From assembly GCA_016720595.1 (NCBI GenBank), contig JADKKI010000030.1, positions 62,001-126,000 on the forward strand: DNA of 64,000 nucleotides, given 5' to 3'. The translations under genes were made by a program, and so were the position numbers. Below the pieces are notes generated by a model, which did not search any database, was not told the DNA's origin, and saw nothing but the letters and a program-made list of their open reading frames with translations. Shown here piece after piece: positions 52,744 to 64,000 of this stretch; within the stretch, counting starts at the first letter, position 1; each line of letters begins with the position of its first letter. The DNA comes from Myxococcales bacterium (lineage in GTDB: Bacteria; Myxococcota_A; Polyangia; Haliangiales; Haliangiaceae).

Positions 52744-53654
52744 CTAGATCGTCGGGAGCTCGGACACGAGTCCGATCAGGTGCTGTGGAGCCGAGACCGG
52801 ATACACGATCCCCGGCTGGTCGAAGCCGTCGGGGTACACGCGGACGAACTGTCCATCGAGGATCAGCTCGGCGACGTGGCAGTGCCCTTCGCGATGCGAA
52901 GGCAGCGCGAGCTCCAGGCTGGGGATCGCGAGCAGGCCGGGCATCTGCGCGCCTTGCGCGCGATCGATCAGCGCGAGCACGGCGCGCGCATCCTCGTGAC
53001 CGAGGAGGTGGCGCGGCCATGCGCGGGCGGCGCGCACCGGGACGACCGGCAGCGCATCGATATCGAGGGAGCGACGGGTGGCGAGCGGCGCGCGCTCGTC
53101 GGCCGGTGCGCTGTGTGGCGGGGGCTGCAGGGCATACGGCTCGCTCGCCGCCGAGAGCAGGAACCGCCACTGGTGGGAGAACCCGGAGGCATCGTAGTGC
53201 AGGCTGTAGATCGGCCCGAGCGTCCCGTAGACCTCGAGACCGAGCAGCTCCGACAGGATCTTCAGCGTGCCCCGCGCGCGGGTGGTCACGGCGGTGCTGC
53301 AGCCGAGCACGCGCAGCGCGGTGACGCCGATCTTCGGCAACACGTCGAGCTCTGCGATCCCGCGGAAGAATGCGGTCACCGTCGAGCTCTCTCCATCGAT
53401 CACCCAGTCACCGATGCGCAGCAGGCCATCGGCGGTGGCATGGCCGATCAGATCGAGGGTCTTCGACACGGGTGCGGGTTCGCTGCACGCATACACGAGC
53501 TGCCCGAGCAGCACCTCGAGGGTGGACCGCCCGTCGGCCTGGAGGTGGTCTCCGAGCAAGGCCTGCAGCCGCGAGACCTCGGCATCGGGATGCGAGGTGA
53601 CGATGGAGATCCGGGGGCGGGTGAGCAGCCTGCGCGCGCGTTCGCGATCGATGA

Positions 53655-53658
<4 letters not shown>
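52744..53658 (-). CDS. Caspase-fold-like (DUF4347/CHAT-like) protein with His/Cys pair
   Basis: A 304-residue protein whose middle matches the caspase-hemoglobinase fold by pattern. Strand-His is LDLIGHATADGLLRIGDW (H73), and 47 residues later strand-Cys is ALRVLGCSTAVTTRARG (C120), followed by LSELLGLEVYGTLGPI. DUF4347 proteins have the same SHG...YGC layout. Both dyad residues are present, so protease activity is possible but unproven. The C-terminal third is Pro-rich and unrecognised. Its ATG overlaps the sigma54-type activator stop by 4 nt, so the two are translationally coupled. Confidence 0.6.
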
Positions 53659-55184
<1,526 letters not shown>

Positions 55185-55258
55185 GACCGATCGAGTATCG
55201 GCTCTTCACCCGATGAAATCGATGGTTGGAGGTCCCACGGCTCGCAGCAGATCTCGTC

Positions 55259-55313
55259 GGAGTGTCCACTCCAGAGGACACTCCCGCCGACGGGATTCCA
55301 CTGGAGTGGACAC
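55259..55313. promoter_or_regulatory. Nested inverted repeats upstream of the caspase-fold operon
   Basis: GTGTCCACTCCAG (55262-55274) and CTGGAGTGGACAC (55301-55313) are a perfect 13-bp inverted pair. GGAGTGTCC (55259-55267) and GGACACTCC (55276-55284) form a second, overlapping 9-bp pair, and TCCACT-GG-AGTGGA (55297-55310) a third palindrome. The array lies about 75-130 bp upstream of the activator ATG, the usual distance for enhancer or autoregulator sites. The 188-bp gap 55185-55372 holds no gene. Confidence 0.55.
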
Positions 55314-55372
55314 GAGGGGTGCAGCGTTTTGCGGCACCCCCCGTTCGGGTGGGGCGGGATCCGTCGTGCGGC

Positions 55373-56830
55373 TCAGCCCCGGATCCGTCCGTGCGGGGTG
55401 CCTTCGCCGTAGCCGGCCGCCGTCTGCACTCCGACCTCCGCCCGATCATGGAACTCGGCGATCGTGCGCGCACCGACGTAGGTGAAGGCGGACTGGACGC
55501 CGGTGATCATCTCGACCAGCAGCGCGCCGACGCTCTCCTGCCCTTCGCGCATGTAGATCCGCGACGTGGAGATGCCCTCGCGAAAGAAGCCCTTCTTGGC
55601 GCGCTCGAACGCATCTTGATCAGCGTTGCGATCGCTGACCGCGCGTCCACTCGCCATCCCGTAGTTCTCCTTGTAGAGGAGGCCGTCCTTGTCCTCCTTC
55701 ACATCGCCGGGGCTCTCGTAGGTGCCCGCGAGCGCGGTGCCCACCATCACGCGCGCCGCACCGGCGGCGAGGTAGAGCGCGATGTCGCGCGGGTGCTTGA
55801 CGCCACCATCAGCCCACACGTGCTTGCCATGCGCATGCGCCTCTCTCGCGCACACCAGCACGGAGGTGAAGGTCGGCCTTCCCGCGCCGGTCTGCATCCG
55901 CGTGGTGCACATCGCGCCGGGGCCGATGTTCACCTTCACCACGTCCGCGCCGGCCTCGATCAGCGCCTTGGTCCCGGCCGCCGTGCAGACGTTGCCGGCG
56001 ATCAGCGGAACCCGCCCGCGCACGACCGCCTTGACGGCCGCGATCGCCTCGAGCATCCGCCGCTGATGGCCGTGCGCGGTGTCGAGCACGATCGCCGAGA
56101 TGCCGATCTCGAGCAGCTGCGCCGCGATCTGCGGGGCGTGCACCGAGATCCCCACGGCGGCCGCCACCATCAGCTCCCCGCTCGCGCCGAGCGCAGGGCG
56201 CAAGAGCTCGAGTCGAACGGCGTCGTTGCGGGTGATCACGCCCGCGAGCCGCCCTTCCTTGTCGAGCACGGGCGCCGCCTTGACGCGCGCCTCGTCCATC
56301 TGCAGGAACGCATCGCGGTTCGCGATCCCGACCGGAAACGAGATCAGCCGCGGCGACATCAGCAGCGATGCCTGCGTGTACTGGTCCCGGTCGCGGAGAT
56401 CCGAGTGGGTGACGATGCCGAGGGGCCGGCGCTCCTCGTCGACGACGACCACCAGATCATGGGACCGCTTGCGGATGATCCCCTGCACATCGCGGAGCGT
56501 GGCGCGCGGGGACACCGAGAGCGGCGTGTCGTACCGAGCGTCTGCTGCGTGGATGTGCTTGACGATCCGCTCGACGGTCGCGAGCTCCATGTCCTGCGGC
56601 AACACCCCGAGGCCACCGAACCGGGCCATGGTCTCGGCCATCCGCTTCCCGGTGACGGCGTTCATGTTCGCCGAGACGATCGGATGCGATCCACCGGGGA
56701 AGTCGGGAGGCGACAGGTCGGTCTCGAGACGTGACTCGCCCGCGAAGTAGCCGGGGTTCAAGAAGACGTCGTCGGTGGAGAGCTCGAGCTGTTCGTCGTG
56801 GGCGGGATGCAGGTAGCGCAAGCTCGGCAC
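55373..56830 (-). CDS. guaB1: GuaB1-type IMPDH-family protein (probable GMP reductase)
   Basis: A 485-residue IMPDH/GMPR-fold TIM barrel with a CBS pair inserted (about 90-205; [37 protein letters not shown]). The catalytic Cys307 is in [17 protein letters not shown], and the pattern [20 protein letters not shown] then [15 protein letters not shown] and [12 protein letters not shown] is that of the GuaB1 subgroup, known in actinobacteria as a GMP reductase that makes IMP. Start is GTG 56828-56830. It is not linked to other purine genes here. Activity as reductase rather than dehydrogenase is inferred from subgroup features. Confidence 0.85.
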   Translation of the reverse strand: MPSLRYLHPAHDEQLELSTDDVFLNPGYFAGESRLETDLSPPDFPGGSHPIVSANMNAVTGKRMAETMARFGGLGVLPQDMELATVERIVKHIHAADARYDTPLSVSPRATLRDVQGIIRKRSHDLVVVVDEERRPLGIVTHSDLRDRDQYTQASLLMSPRLISFPVGIANRDAFLQMDEARVKAAPVLDKEGRLAGVITRNDAVRLELLRPALGASGELMVAAAVGISVHAPQIAAQLLEIGISAIVLDTAHGHQRRMLEAIAAVKAVVRGRVPLIAGNVCTAAGTKALIEAGADVVKVNIGPGAMCTTRMQTGAGRPTFTSVLVCAREAHAHGKHVWADGGVKHPRDIALYLAAGAARVMVGTALAGTYESPGDVKEDKDGLLYKENYGMASGRAVSDRNADQDAFERAKKGFFREGISTSRIYMREGQESVGALLVEMITGVQSAFTYVGARTIAEFHDRAEVGVQTAAGYGEGTPHGRIRG

Positions 56831-56920
56831 GCTACCTCAGCCCCGGGCTCGTGGAGCGCCGGCCGGCAGCTGATCGTCCACGTGACGGCACACACGGCCG
56901 ACGGTGTGGCCGCTACTCGG

Positions 56921-57949
56921 TCACGGTGCGAGCAGGAAGCTGTGCGTCATCGTGCGGTACTGCGCGAGGAGCCAGTCCGCGCTCCGGGCGACCGGAGCGA
57001 TCCTGATCTCGTCGAGCGCTCCATCGAAGCGCTGTCCCCCGATCTTGAATACGTTCTGGTTGACGGTGGAGCCGACGAGCGCATGCACACTCGCAATGGC
57101 GTCCACGAGCAAGCCATTCTTGTAGACGCGGAGCTCGGTTCCGTCGCCGACGAACGCGACCTGGCTCCACGCCTGGGTCGGGATCGTCGTGCTGATGTAG
57201 AGCGCGCCGTCCGTCTTGAAGTTCAACTCGGCCGTGAGCTCCAGCTGGTTCGTGTCGTTGACACCGAGGTGCAGCGCCTGTACGGGGCCTGGCCGTTCGA
57301 TCAGGTTGGGCGCCGGGGTCGTGCGGGTGATCGTGGGCGTGTCGGGGTGGATCCACAGCTCGATCGTGAACTCGGTCCAGCCATCGAGCAGGGTATGGCC
57401 ATCCTCGATCGTCATGTCTCCTCCGGCGCTGAGGCCGAACCCGCTCCCGACCACACCCGGAGCCAACGTCAGCTTGGTCGCCGTCGGGCTGAAGTGACGG
57501 GACACATCCGTGACCGGGGCGATCTGCTCGGCGTGCAGGACGAGCTCGTGTCCACGCCAGACCTCGCCCGGAATGGCGCCTCCGGTTCCGATGTCGGTGC
57601 CCGAGGTCAGAAGGACATGATCGGTGCTCGAGCCCTGGGCGATGCGAGGGATGCGGACCCAGATCTCGGACCTCCCCTCCGGGTCCCAGACGTTCACCTC
57701 GTACGGGAGCTCGTCGCCGGAGCTCGGATCCACGAACCGGAGGTCGGTCGTCGGATCCTCGACGGTCGCATAGCTGAAGCTCGCGGGCTCGAGCGGGATC
57801 AGGACCGGGAGGTCGACCAGATCGGTGCGACCCGCAGCGTTGTCGAACACGAAGTCGTGGGCGGGGGTCTCGAGGCCGAACACCAGGTCACAACCGGCGA
57901 GCGTGGTCGCGCAGAAGACCAGGCGGCAGACGGCGTGCGCGACCCTCAC
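56921..57949 (-). CDS. DUF2341/LamG-domain lipoprotein
   Basis: A 342-residue lipoprotein precursor (lipobox TTLAGC, Cys20). Residues about 35-150 match DUF2341 (DLVDLPVLIPLEPASFSYAT, LPYEVNVWDPEGRSEIWVRI). A LamG/concanavalin-A-like jelly-roll domain follows (GWTEFTIELWIHPDTPTI, VAFVGDGTELRVYKNGLLVD, FDGALDEIRIAPVARSADWL). Such lectin-like modules bind carbohydrate or protein. It is paralogous to the next gene upstream on the same strand. Confidence 0.8.
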   Translation of the reverse strand: MRVAHAVCRLVFCATTLAGCDLVFGLETPAHDFVFDNAAGRTDLVDLPVLIPLEPASFSYATVEDPTTDLRFVDPSSGDELPYEVNVWDPEGRSEIWVRIPRIAQGSSTDHVLLTSGTDIGTGGAIPGEVWRGHELVLHAEQIAPVTDVSRHFSPTATKLTLAPGVVGSGFGLSAGGDMTIEDGHTLLDGWTEFTIELWIHPDTPTITRTTPAPNLIERPGPVQALHLGVNDTNQLELTAELNFKTDGALYISTTIPTQAWSQVAFVGDGTELRVYKNGLLVDAIASVHALVGSTVNQNVFKIGGQRFDGALDEIRIAPVARSADWLLAQYRTMTHSFLLAP

Positions 57950-57989
57950 CCCACCACTATACCGAGCGCGTGGTGCGCCCGACAGCTGG

Positions 57990-59051
57990 TTACTTGAATC
58001 GGACGAACGAACCGGAGACGGCGAGATACTGCGCGTGGACCCAGTCGCCGCTCCGACCGACCTGCGAGAGCCGGAGCTCGTCGAGCTTGCCGACGAAGCT
58101 TGTGGGCTGATCCGGGTCGCCTAGGACGAGCGGTCTCCGCATCGCGGACGATGCGAGGGTGCCAGCGGGCGCGTCGCTCTCGAGCACGCCGTCCTGGTAC
58201 AGGCGCAGGGTCACCCCGTCCGAGGTGTACACGAGGTAGCTCCAGGGGCGGTCGGACGGGCGGTCGATCACCTGCGCGTTGAGATACGCGGTCTCGACGC
58301 TCTGGAACGTGACGTCGCACTGGAACTCGCCGGTCGGGATCAGCCGGCAGTTGGTGAGGGGCTCGCGCTTGCCCATCACGGCCGGCTCACCCACGAGCGC
58401 GGACACCGACGGATAGTCGGGGTCGATCCACAGCTCGACCGTGAACTCGTCCCAGCCTTCCAGGAGGGCGAGGGTGTTCGCGAACGTGACCCTGCTGTTC
58501 ACGCCGAACGCGAGGCCCGCGCCGACCCGGCCCTGGGTGACCGTGACGTTCTCGGGAGTCCCTGCGTGCATGCCGAGCACGTCCGGAATCGTGGGGGACA
58601 CCGCCTGGAGGTGGCTGACCAGCTCGTACGAGCCACGCCACACGTCGGCCGCCACTGGCGTCGTGGTCGCGACGTTGGTGCCGACCTGCATCAGGATCTC
58701 GTCGGCGACCGAGCCGGCGCGGATCTTGGGGACGCGGACCCACAGCGAGGACTCTCCATCAGGATCCCAGTGGTCGACCTCGAACGGCAGCTCGCTGCTC
58801 GTCCCGGGATCGAGGAACCTGAGATCCTTCAGCGGATCGGCCACCTTGGTGTAGTCGACGACGCTGGGGTCGAGGGAGACCAGGACCGGGAAGTCGACGA
58901 GGTCGGTGTTGCTCTCGCTGTTATCGAACCGGACCTGGGTGAACCGGCCGCCGCCATCGAGCCCGAACGCGAGGTCACAGCCGCCTTGTAGCGACATCGC
59001 GACGATCAGCAAGCCTCTGAGCACGTGCGAGGCGGCCTGGGTCTCGGCCAT
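57990..59051 (-). CDS. DUF2341/LamG-domain lipoprotein (paralogue)
   Basis: A 353-residue lipoprotein starting at ATG 59049-59051 (lipobox MSLQGGC). It has the same DUF2341 (DLVDFPVLVSLDPSVVDYT, LPFEVDHWDPDGESSLWVRV) and LamG (GWDEFTVELWIDPDYPSVSA, LDELRLSQVGRSGDWVHAQY) layout as its neighbour. The two share the start CDL.FGL and the ADW/GDWV end but differ in the loops, which fits an old tandem duplication. It lies divergent from a kinase gene, with a perfect palindrome between them. Confidence 0.82.
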   Translation of the reverse strand: MAETQAASHVLRGLLIVAMSLQGGCDLAFGLDGGGRFTQVRFDNSESNTDLVDFPVLVSLDPSVVDYTKVADPLKDLRFLDPGTSSELPFEVDHWDPDGESSLWVRVPKIRAGSVADEILMQVGTNVATTTPVAADVWRGSYELVSHLQAVSPTIPDVLGMHAGTPENVTVTQGRVGAGLAFGVNSRVTFANTLALLEGWDEFTVELWIDPDYPSVSALVGEPAVMGKREPLTNCRLIPTGEFQCDVTFQSVETAYLNAQVIDRPSDRPWSYLVYTSDGVTLRLYQDGVLESDAPAGTLASSAMRRPLVLGDPDQPTSFVGKLDELRLSQVGRSGDWVHAQYLAVSGSFVRFK

Positions 59052-59086
59052 CGGCCTCACGTTACTGCATCGCCTCGGCCGCTGCT

Positions 59087-59107
59087 GCTGTACCAAGCTG
59101 GTACAGC
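59087..59107. promoter_or_regulatory. Perfect palindrome between divergent LamG and kinase genes
   Basis: GCTGTACCA (59087-59095) and TGGTACAGC (59099-59107) are perfect 9-bp arms around AGC, giving a 21-bp operator-like site. It lies 36 nt upstream of the LamG lipoprotein start and 66 nt upstream of the kinase start, so one dimeric regulator could control both. No T-run follows, so termination is unlikely. Confidence 0.55.
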
Positions 59108-59172
59108 CCCCCGCCTACCTCGTCCGACATCGAGTTTCTCCGTCGAAGTTGGTATGTTGTTCGACGGGGTCC

Positions 59173-60633
<1,461 letters not shown>

Positions 60634-60668
60634 ATCTCGACTCGCCTTTCCCCGACTGAGGAGCTCCG

Positions 60669-61451
60669 ATGCGTGGATGGTCCACCGTGCTGCTGCTGGC
60701 CGCGCTCTCGCGCAGCGTCCTCGCCGACACTCCGCCACCGACGGCGGATGCGAAGGCGCAGGCGAAAGCACACGCCGACGCCGCCACGCAGCTGTTCAAC
60801 GTTCAGCAGTACGAGAAGGCCTCGGAGGAGTACCAGCAAGCCTATCTCCTCGATCCGGTACCCGCCTATCTGTACGCCTCCGGTCAGGCGCAGCGGCTCG
60901 GCGGGGACTGCGAGAAGGCCCTGCTGTCATACCGGGCCTATCTGCGGACGAAGCCGGCCGACGAGTCGAAGGTCCAGGCCAACATCGAGCGCTGCGAGCA
61001 GGATCTCAAGGATCACCCGAAGCAGGCCGAGCCGGGGAATCGGCCGACGTTGCCGGCACCGGCGATCATGGCGCCGATCGTCGCACCGCCACCGGCGCCG
61101 CCTCCACCGCGGGTGATGGTCAAGCGCCCGTGGACCTCCGATGTGGTGGGCCACGTCCTCGTCGGCGGTGGCGTTGCGATCGCCGCGACCGGGTTGGTGG
61201 TGTACCTCGGCGGGCGCAGCACGATCGCCGATCACAACTCGGCGGCGACCTATGACCAGTTCGTCGGAGGGGATGTCGATCGCGCGAAGACCAAGCAGAC
61301 GATCGGTGTGTCGGCCATGGCGGTGGGTGGCGGGCTCCTGGTCGGCGGGATCGTGCACTACGTGTTTCACGGGCGCCCCGTCGAGCAGAGCACGCTCGCG
61401 GCCATCCCTGTGGCGGGCGGTGGGACGCTCGTGCTCACGGGGGCCTTCTGA
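60669..61451 (+). CDS. TPR-repeat protein with signal peptide and C-terminal membrane segments
   Basis: A 260-residue precursor with signal peptide (MRGWSTVLLLAALSRSVLA). Residues about 35-105 form two or three TPR-like helical hairpins (ADAATQLFNVQQYEKASEEY, AYLYASGQAQRLGGDCEKAL). A Pro-rich linker is followed by two hydrophobic segments (VLVGGGVAIAATGLVVYLG and VSAMAVGGGLLVGGIVHYVF). This arrangement is common in myxobacterial proteins that follow kinase genes. GAGGAG precedes the ATG, 9 nt after the -1-frame stop of the kinase, favouring that frame as the true end. It overlaps the next gene by one base. Confidence 0.75.
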   Translation: MRGWSTVLLLAALSRSVLADTPPPTADAKAQAKAHADAATQLFNVQQYEKASEEYQQAYLLDPVPAYLYASGQAQRLGGDCEKALLSYRAYLRTKPADESKVQANIERCEQDLKDHPKQAEPGNRPTLPAPAIMAPIVAPPPAPPPPRVMVKRPWTSDVVGHVLVGGGVAIAATGLVVYLGGRSTIADHNSAATYDQFVGGDVDRAKTKQTIGVSAMAVGGGLLVGGIVHYVFHGRPVEQSTLAAIPVAGGGTLVLTGAF

Positions 61452-64000
61452 TGAGGCACGTGCGCGTGCTCGCACTGGTCGCTGGCCTGCTCCAGCTGAC
61501 GGCGTGCCTGAAGCCCGAGAACACGTATCGCTGCGACGACTCGGGCCAGTGCACGCTGGCCGGGGAGCAAGGGATCTGCGAACCCACGGGGTACTGCAGC
61601 TTCCCCGATCCGTCGTGCCCATCGATGACCCGGTACGGGACCGAGGCGAGCCCGGATCTCGCCGGGATGTGCGTCGGTGGTGATGACCTCTGCACCAACG
61701 GGATCGACGACGATCACGATGGCTTGACCGACGCGCTCGATCCCGGGTGCAGCGGGACCGGCGACACCACCGAGCACGGTGATAGCCCTTGCGACAACGG
61801 CCTCGACGATGATGGCGATGGCCGCACCGACTATCGCGACGATGGCCTCGGCGACCCCGGCTGCGCGGATCCGCTCGATGGATCCGAGCACGGCAGCGCG
61901 GCGTGCGACAACGGCGCCGACGACGACGGCGACGGCAAGGCGGACCTCAAGAGCGATGGAACGGGGGATCCGGGTTGCTCGTCACTCGAGGACGACGACG
62001 AGCGCGGCACGCTCGCATGCGACAACGGCCTCGATGACGATGGCGATGGGCGCACCGACTTCGTGGCGGCGGGTGGCGGAGACCCGGGCTGCACGGGGCC
62101 GGATGACGCCAACGAGCACGGCGCCACGGCGTGCGACGACGGCACGGACAACGACACCGACGGCCGCAGCGACTTCCACCTCGATCCCGCGGTCAACGAT
62201 CCGGGCTGCGCCTCGCCGGAGGACACGGACGAGCGTGGCAGCATCGCGTGCGACGACGGTGTCGACGATGACGGCGACGGGCTGATCGACTTCAACACGG
62301 CAGGTGCCGGCGATCCCGGATGCGCCTCGCCACTCGATCTCTCCGAACGCGGGACCACGACCTGCGACAACGGCCTCGATGACGACGGCGACGGGCTGGT
62401 CGACATGCTCGACGGTGGCTGTGCGAATCCCAGCGATCCCGACGAGCATTGCGTTGCGGGTGCGGGGTGCGCGGCCTGCGACAACGGGGTCGACGATGAC
62501 ACCGATCTCTCGATCGACTACCGCCTGGACGGTACCGGGGATCCTGGTTGCACCGGCCCCACCGACACGCTGGAGACCGGCTCGACAGCGTGCAGTGACG
62601 GGCTCGACAACGATGGCGACGGCGTCTCGGATCTCGCCGATCCGGGGTGCAGCAGCGCGATGGACGCGAGCGAGCGCGGCACGCTCGCCTGCGACGATGG
62701 CATGGACAACGACAACGACGGGCTCGCGGACTATGCGACGACAGGCGGGGACCCGGGCTGCACGGGCCCGAGCGATCCGAGCGAGAAGGGGACGGGCGTC
62801 TGCGACGACGGCCTCGACAACGACGCCGACGGCGGCATCGACTTCCGTCTCGATGGCACCGGCGATCCGGGTTGCGCCACGACGAGCGACACCAACGAGC
62901 GCGGCACCGCCGTGTGCGACAACGGTCTCGACGACGACGGCGACGGGAAGATCGACTTCAACGTGACCGCCGGCGCGGGCGATCCAGGCTGCGCCTCGGC
63001 GGCCGATGGCAACGAGCACGGCGCGGACACGTGCGACGACGGCGTGGACAACGACAACGACGGCCTCGCGGACTTCAAGCTGACGGGCGGTGATCCGGGT
63101 TGCTCGGCTCCGGCCGATACCAACGAGCGCGGTGGCACGAACGTGTGCGACAACGGTGTCGACGACGACGTCGACGGTCTCCTCGACTACCGCATGGATG
63201 GCTCCGGCGATCCCGGCTGCAGCTCGATCGCGGACACCAGCGAGCACGGCACGATCGCGTGTGACGACGGCCTCGACAACGACACCGATGGGTTCACCGA
63301 CTACCGGACCGATGCGTCTGGAGATGCACAGTGCACCGGGCCAACCGACACCAGCGAGCTCGGCCCGCCGGCGTGCTCCAACGGCATGGATGACGATGGC
63401 GACGGCGTCGCCGACGCCCTGGACCCAGGTTGCACCGATGCCAACGACACCAGCGAGAAGGGCATCGTGGCCTGCGACAACGGCTCCGACGACGACGGTG
63501 ATGGCCTCGCGGACTATGTCCAGGGTGGCGGCGGCGATCCCGGTTGTACGGGTCCAGCGGATACCAACGAACACGGCACGATCGCGTGCGACGACGGCCT
63601 CGACAACGATGGCGACGGCCGGATGGACTTCAACGTGGCGCCGACGTCGACGGACCCGGGCTGCACGTCGCCGACCGATACGGACGAGCACGGTAGCGCG
63701 GCCTGCGACGACGGCATCGACAACGACAGCGACGGCACCGCCGACTTCCGGATGTCTGGCGGCGACCCTGGCTGTGCGGACCTCATCGACACGAACGAGA
63801 AGGGCACGACTGCGTGCGACAACGGCGCGGATGACGACTCCGACGGTCGCGTCGACTACAACACCAACGCGAGCCTCAGCGACCCGGGCTGCTCGGGCCC
63901 GAGTGACACGGGCGAGCGGTGTACCGGCGGGGGCTGCCCGGCCTGCGATGACGGCAGCGACAACGACGCCGACACCCGCAGCGACTACTCGACCAACACC
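61451..64000 (+). CDS. Lipoprotein with tandem acidic DxDxDG/Cys repeats, 3' end beyond the window
   Basis: The ATG at 61451 opens a frame of 850 codons that is still open at the window end. A lipoprotein signal (MRHVRVLALVAGLLQLTAC) is followed by a Cys-rich lead and at least 21 repeats of about 33-43 residues with the pattern CD(N/D)GxD(D/N)DxDGxxD...DPGC...E(H/R)G. The Asp-rich loop matches calcium-binding thrombospondin-type-3/dockerin-like motifs; each unit holds two Cys. Repeats are diverged at DNA level but share one frame. A calcium-stiffened surface stalk or adhesin is the natural inference. Codon usage is similar to neighbours. Confidence 0.88.
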   Translation, partial: MRHVRVLALVAGLLQLTACLKPENTYRCDDSGQCTLAGEQGICEPTGYCSFPDPSCPSMTRYGTEASPDLAGMCVGGDDLCTNGIDDDHDGLTDALDPGCSGTGDTTEHGDSPCDNGLDDDGDGRTDYRDDGLGDPGCADPLDGSEHGSAACDNGADDDGDGKADLKSDGTGDPGCSSLEDDDERGTLACDNGLDDDGDGRTDFVAAGGGDPGCTGPDDANEHGATACDDGTDNDTDGRSDFHLDPAVNDPGCASPEDTDERGSIACDDGVDDDGDGLIDFNTAGAGDPGCASPLDLSERGTTTCDNGLDDDGDGLVDMLDGGCANPSDPDEHCVAGAGCAACDNGVDDDTDLSIDYRLDGTGDPGCTGPTDTLETGSTACSDGLDNDGDGVSDLADPGCSSAMDASERGTLACDDGMDNDNDGLADYATTGGDPGCTGPSDPSEKGTGVCDDGLDNDADGGIDFRLDGTGDPGCATTSDTNERGTAVCDNGLDDDGDGKIDFNVTAGAGDPGCASAADGNEHGADTCDDGVDNDNDGLADFKLTGGDPGCSAPADTNERGGTNVCDNGVDDDVDGLLDYRMDGSGDPGCSSIADTSEHGTIACDDGLDNDTDGFTDYRTDASGDAQCTGPTDTSELGPPACSNGMDDDGDGVADALDPGCTDANDTSEKGIVACDNGSDDDGDGLADYVQGGGGDPGCTGPADTNEHGTIACDDGLDNDGDGRMDFNVAPTSTDPGCTSPTDTDEHGSAACDDGIDNDSDGTADFRMSGGDPGCADLIDTNEKGTTACDNGADDDSDGRVDYNTNASLSDPGCSGPSDTGERCTGGGCPACDDGSDNDADTRSDYSTNT

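Noticed and set aside
55330..55360. Rho-independent terminator after guaB1
   Set aside because: A C-rich/G-rich hairpin is present around CGTTCG, but on the coding strand of guaB1 it is followed by A's, not U's.
61982..63691. Minus-strand frame rich in Val/Arg/Ala repeats
   Set aside because: It is the mirror of the tandem acidic repeats on the plus strand; the periodicity comes from those repeats.
61981..64000. CRISPR-like periodic repeat
   Set aside because: The period of about 100-120 bp is coding, in one frame with divergent DNA units and no spacer structure.

Overview
The window is GC-rich, densely packed bacterial DNA and most resembles a flagellated member of the Myxococcota (Kofleriaceae/Nannocystineae-like). 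Reasons: several large Ser/Thr protein kinases, many sigma54 activators, a vWA protein with an AgmX-like tail, DUF4215-type Cys-rich and DxDxDG-repeat lipoproteins, DUF2341/LamG lipoproteins, and many GTG starts. The genus cannot be named from sequence alone. The classical gliding myxobacteria lack flagella, so the flagellar locus is itself notable.

Layout. (1) 1-2392: edge of a Cys-rich secreted protein and a membrane-tethered kinase. (2) 2489-18861: one long flagellar unit, flhB-flhA-flhF-flhG-fliA-flgF-flgG-flgA-flgH-flgI-flgJ(M23)-flgM-flgN-flgK-flgL-fliC-fliD-fliS plus a FliT/FlgN-like frame with no normal start. It supplies the export gate, placement GTPase/ATPase, sigma28 and its anti-sigma, distal rod, P/L rings, hook-filament junction, flagellin and cap. 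Motor, C-ring, proximal rod and hook genes are not in the window. (3) 18874-22132 and 24567-29803: two convergent arms that together hold all six CMP-pseudaminic acid enzymes (PseB, C, H, G, I, F), a sugar-pathway methylase, a Maf/DUF115 glycosyltransferase, a second MinD-like ATPase and FliL. This points to a flagellin decorated with pseudaminic acid. (4) 30080-34243: a receiver-histidine kinase, a receiver-less sigma54 activator and an NtrC-type response regulator, a plausible flagellar control set. Sites with sigma54 -24/-12 spacing lie immediately before flhB, fliL, the kinase and the receiver-less activator, always 2-5 nt from the predicted +1 to the start codon.

(5) 34300-47961: accessory envelope and secretion genes: vWA protein, patatin, M16 protease, ABC exporter, two outer-membrane-like proteins, lipoproteins and an epoxide-hydrolase-like enzyme. 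(6) 47974-55184: the most unusual block. A 1349-residue protein joins a degenerate caspase-like domain, a Ser/Thr kinase, a STAND-type NTPase, a membrane segment and an FGE/sulfatase-modifying-like domain. It converges with an operon encoding a GAF-AAA activator (GAHSTA instead of GAFTGA), a caspase-fold-like protein with an apparent His/Cys pair, and an unrecognised protein. An array of nested inverted repeats lies upstream of that operon. (7) 55373-64000: a GuaB1-type IMPDH/GMP reductase, paired LamG lipoproteins, a kinase whose tail is split by an apparent -1 frameshift, a TPR protein and a lipoprotein with at least 21 acidic Cys-bearing repeats that runs off the window.
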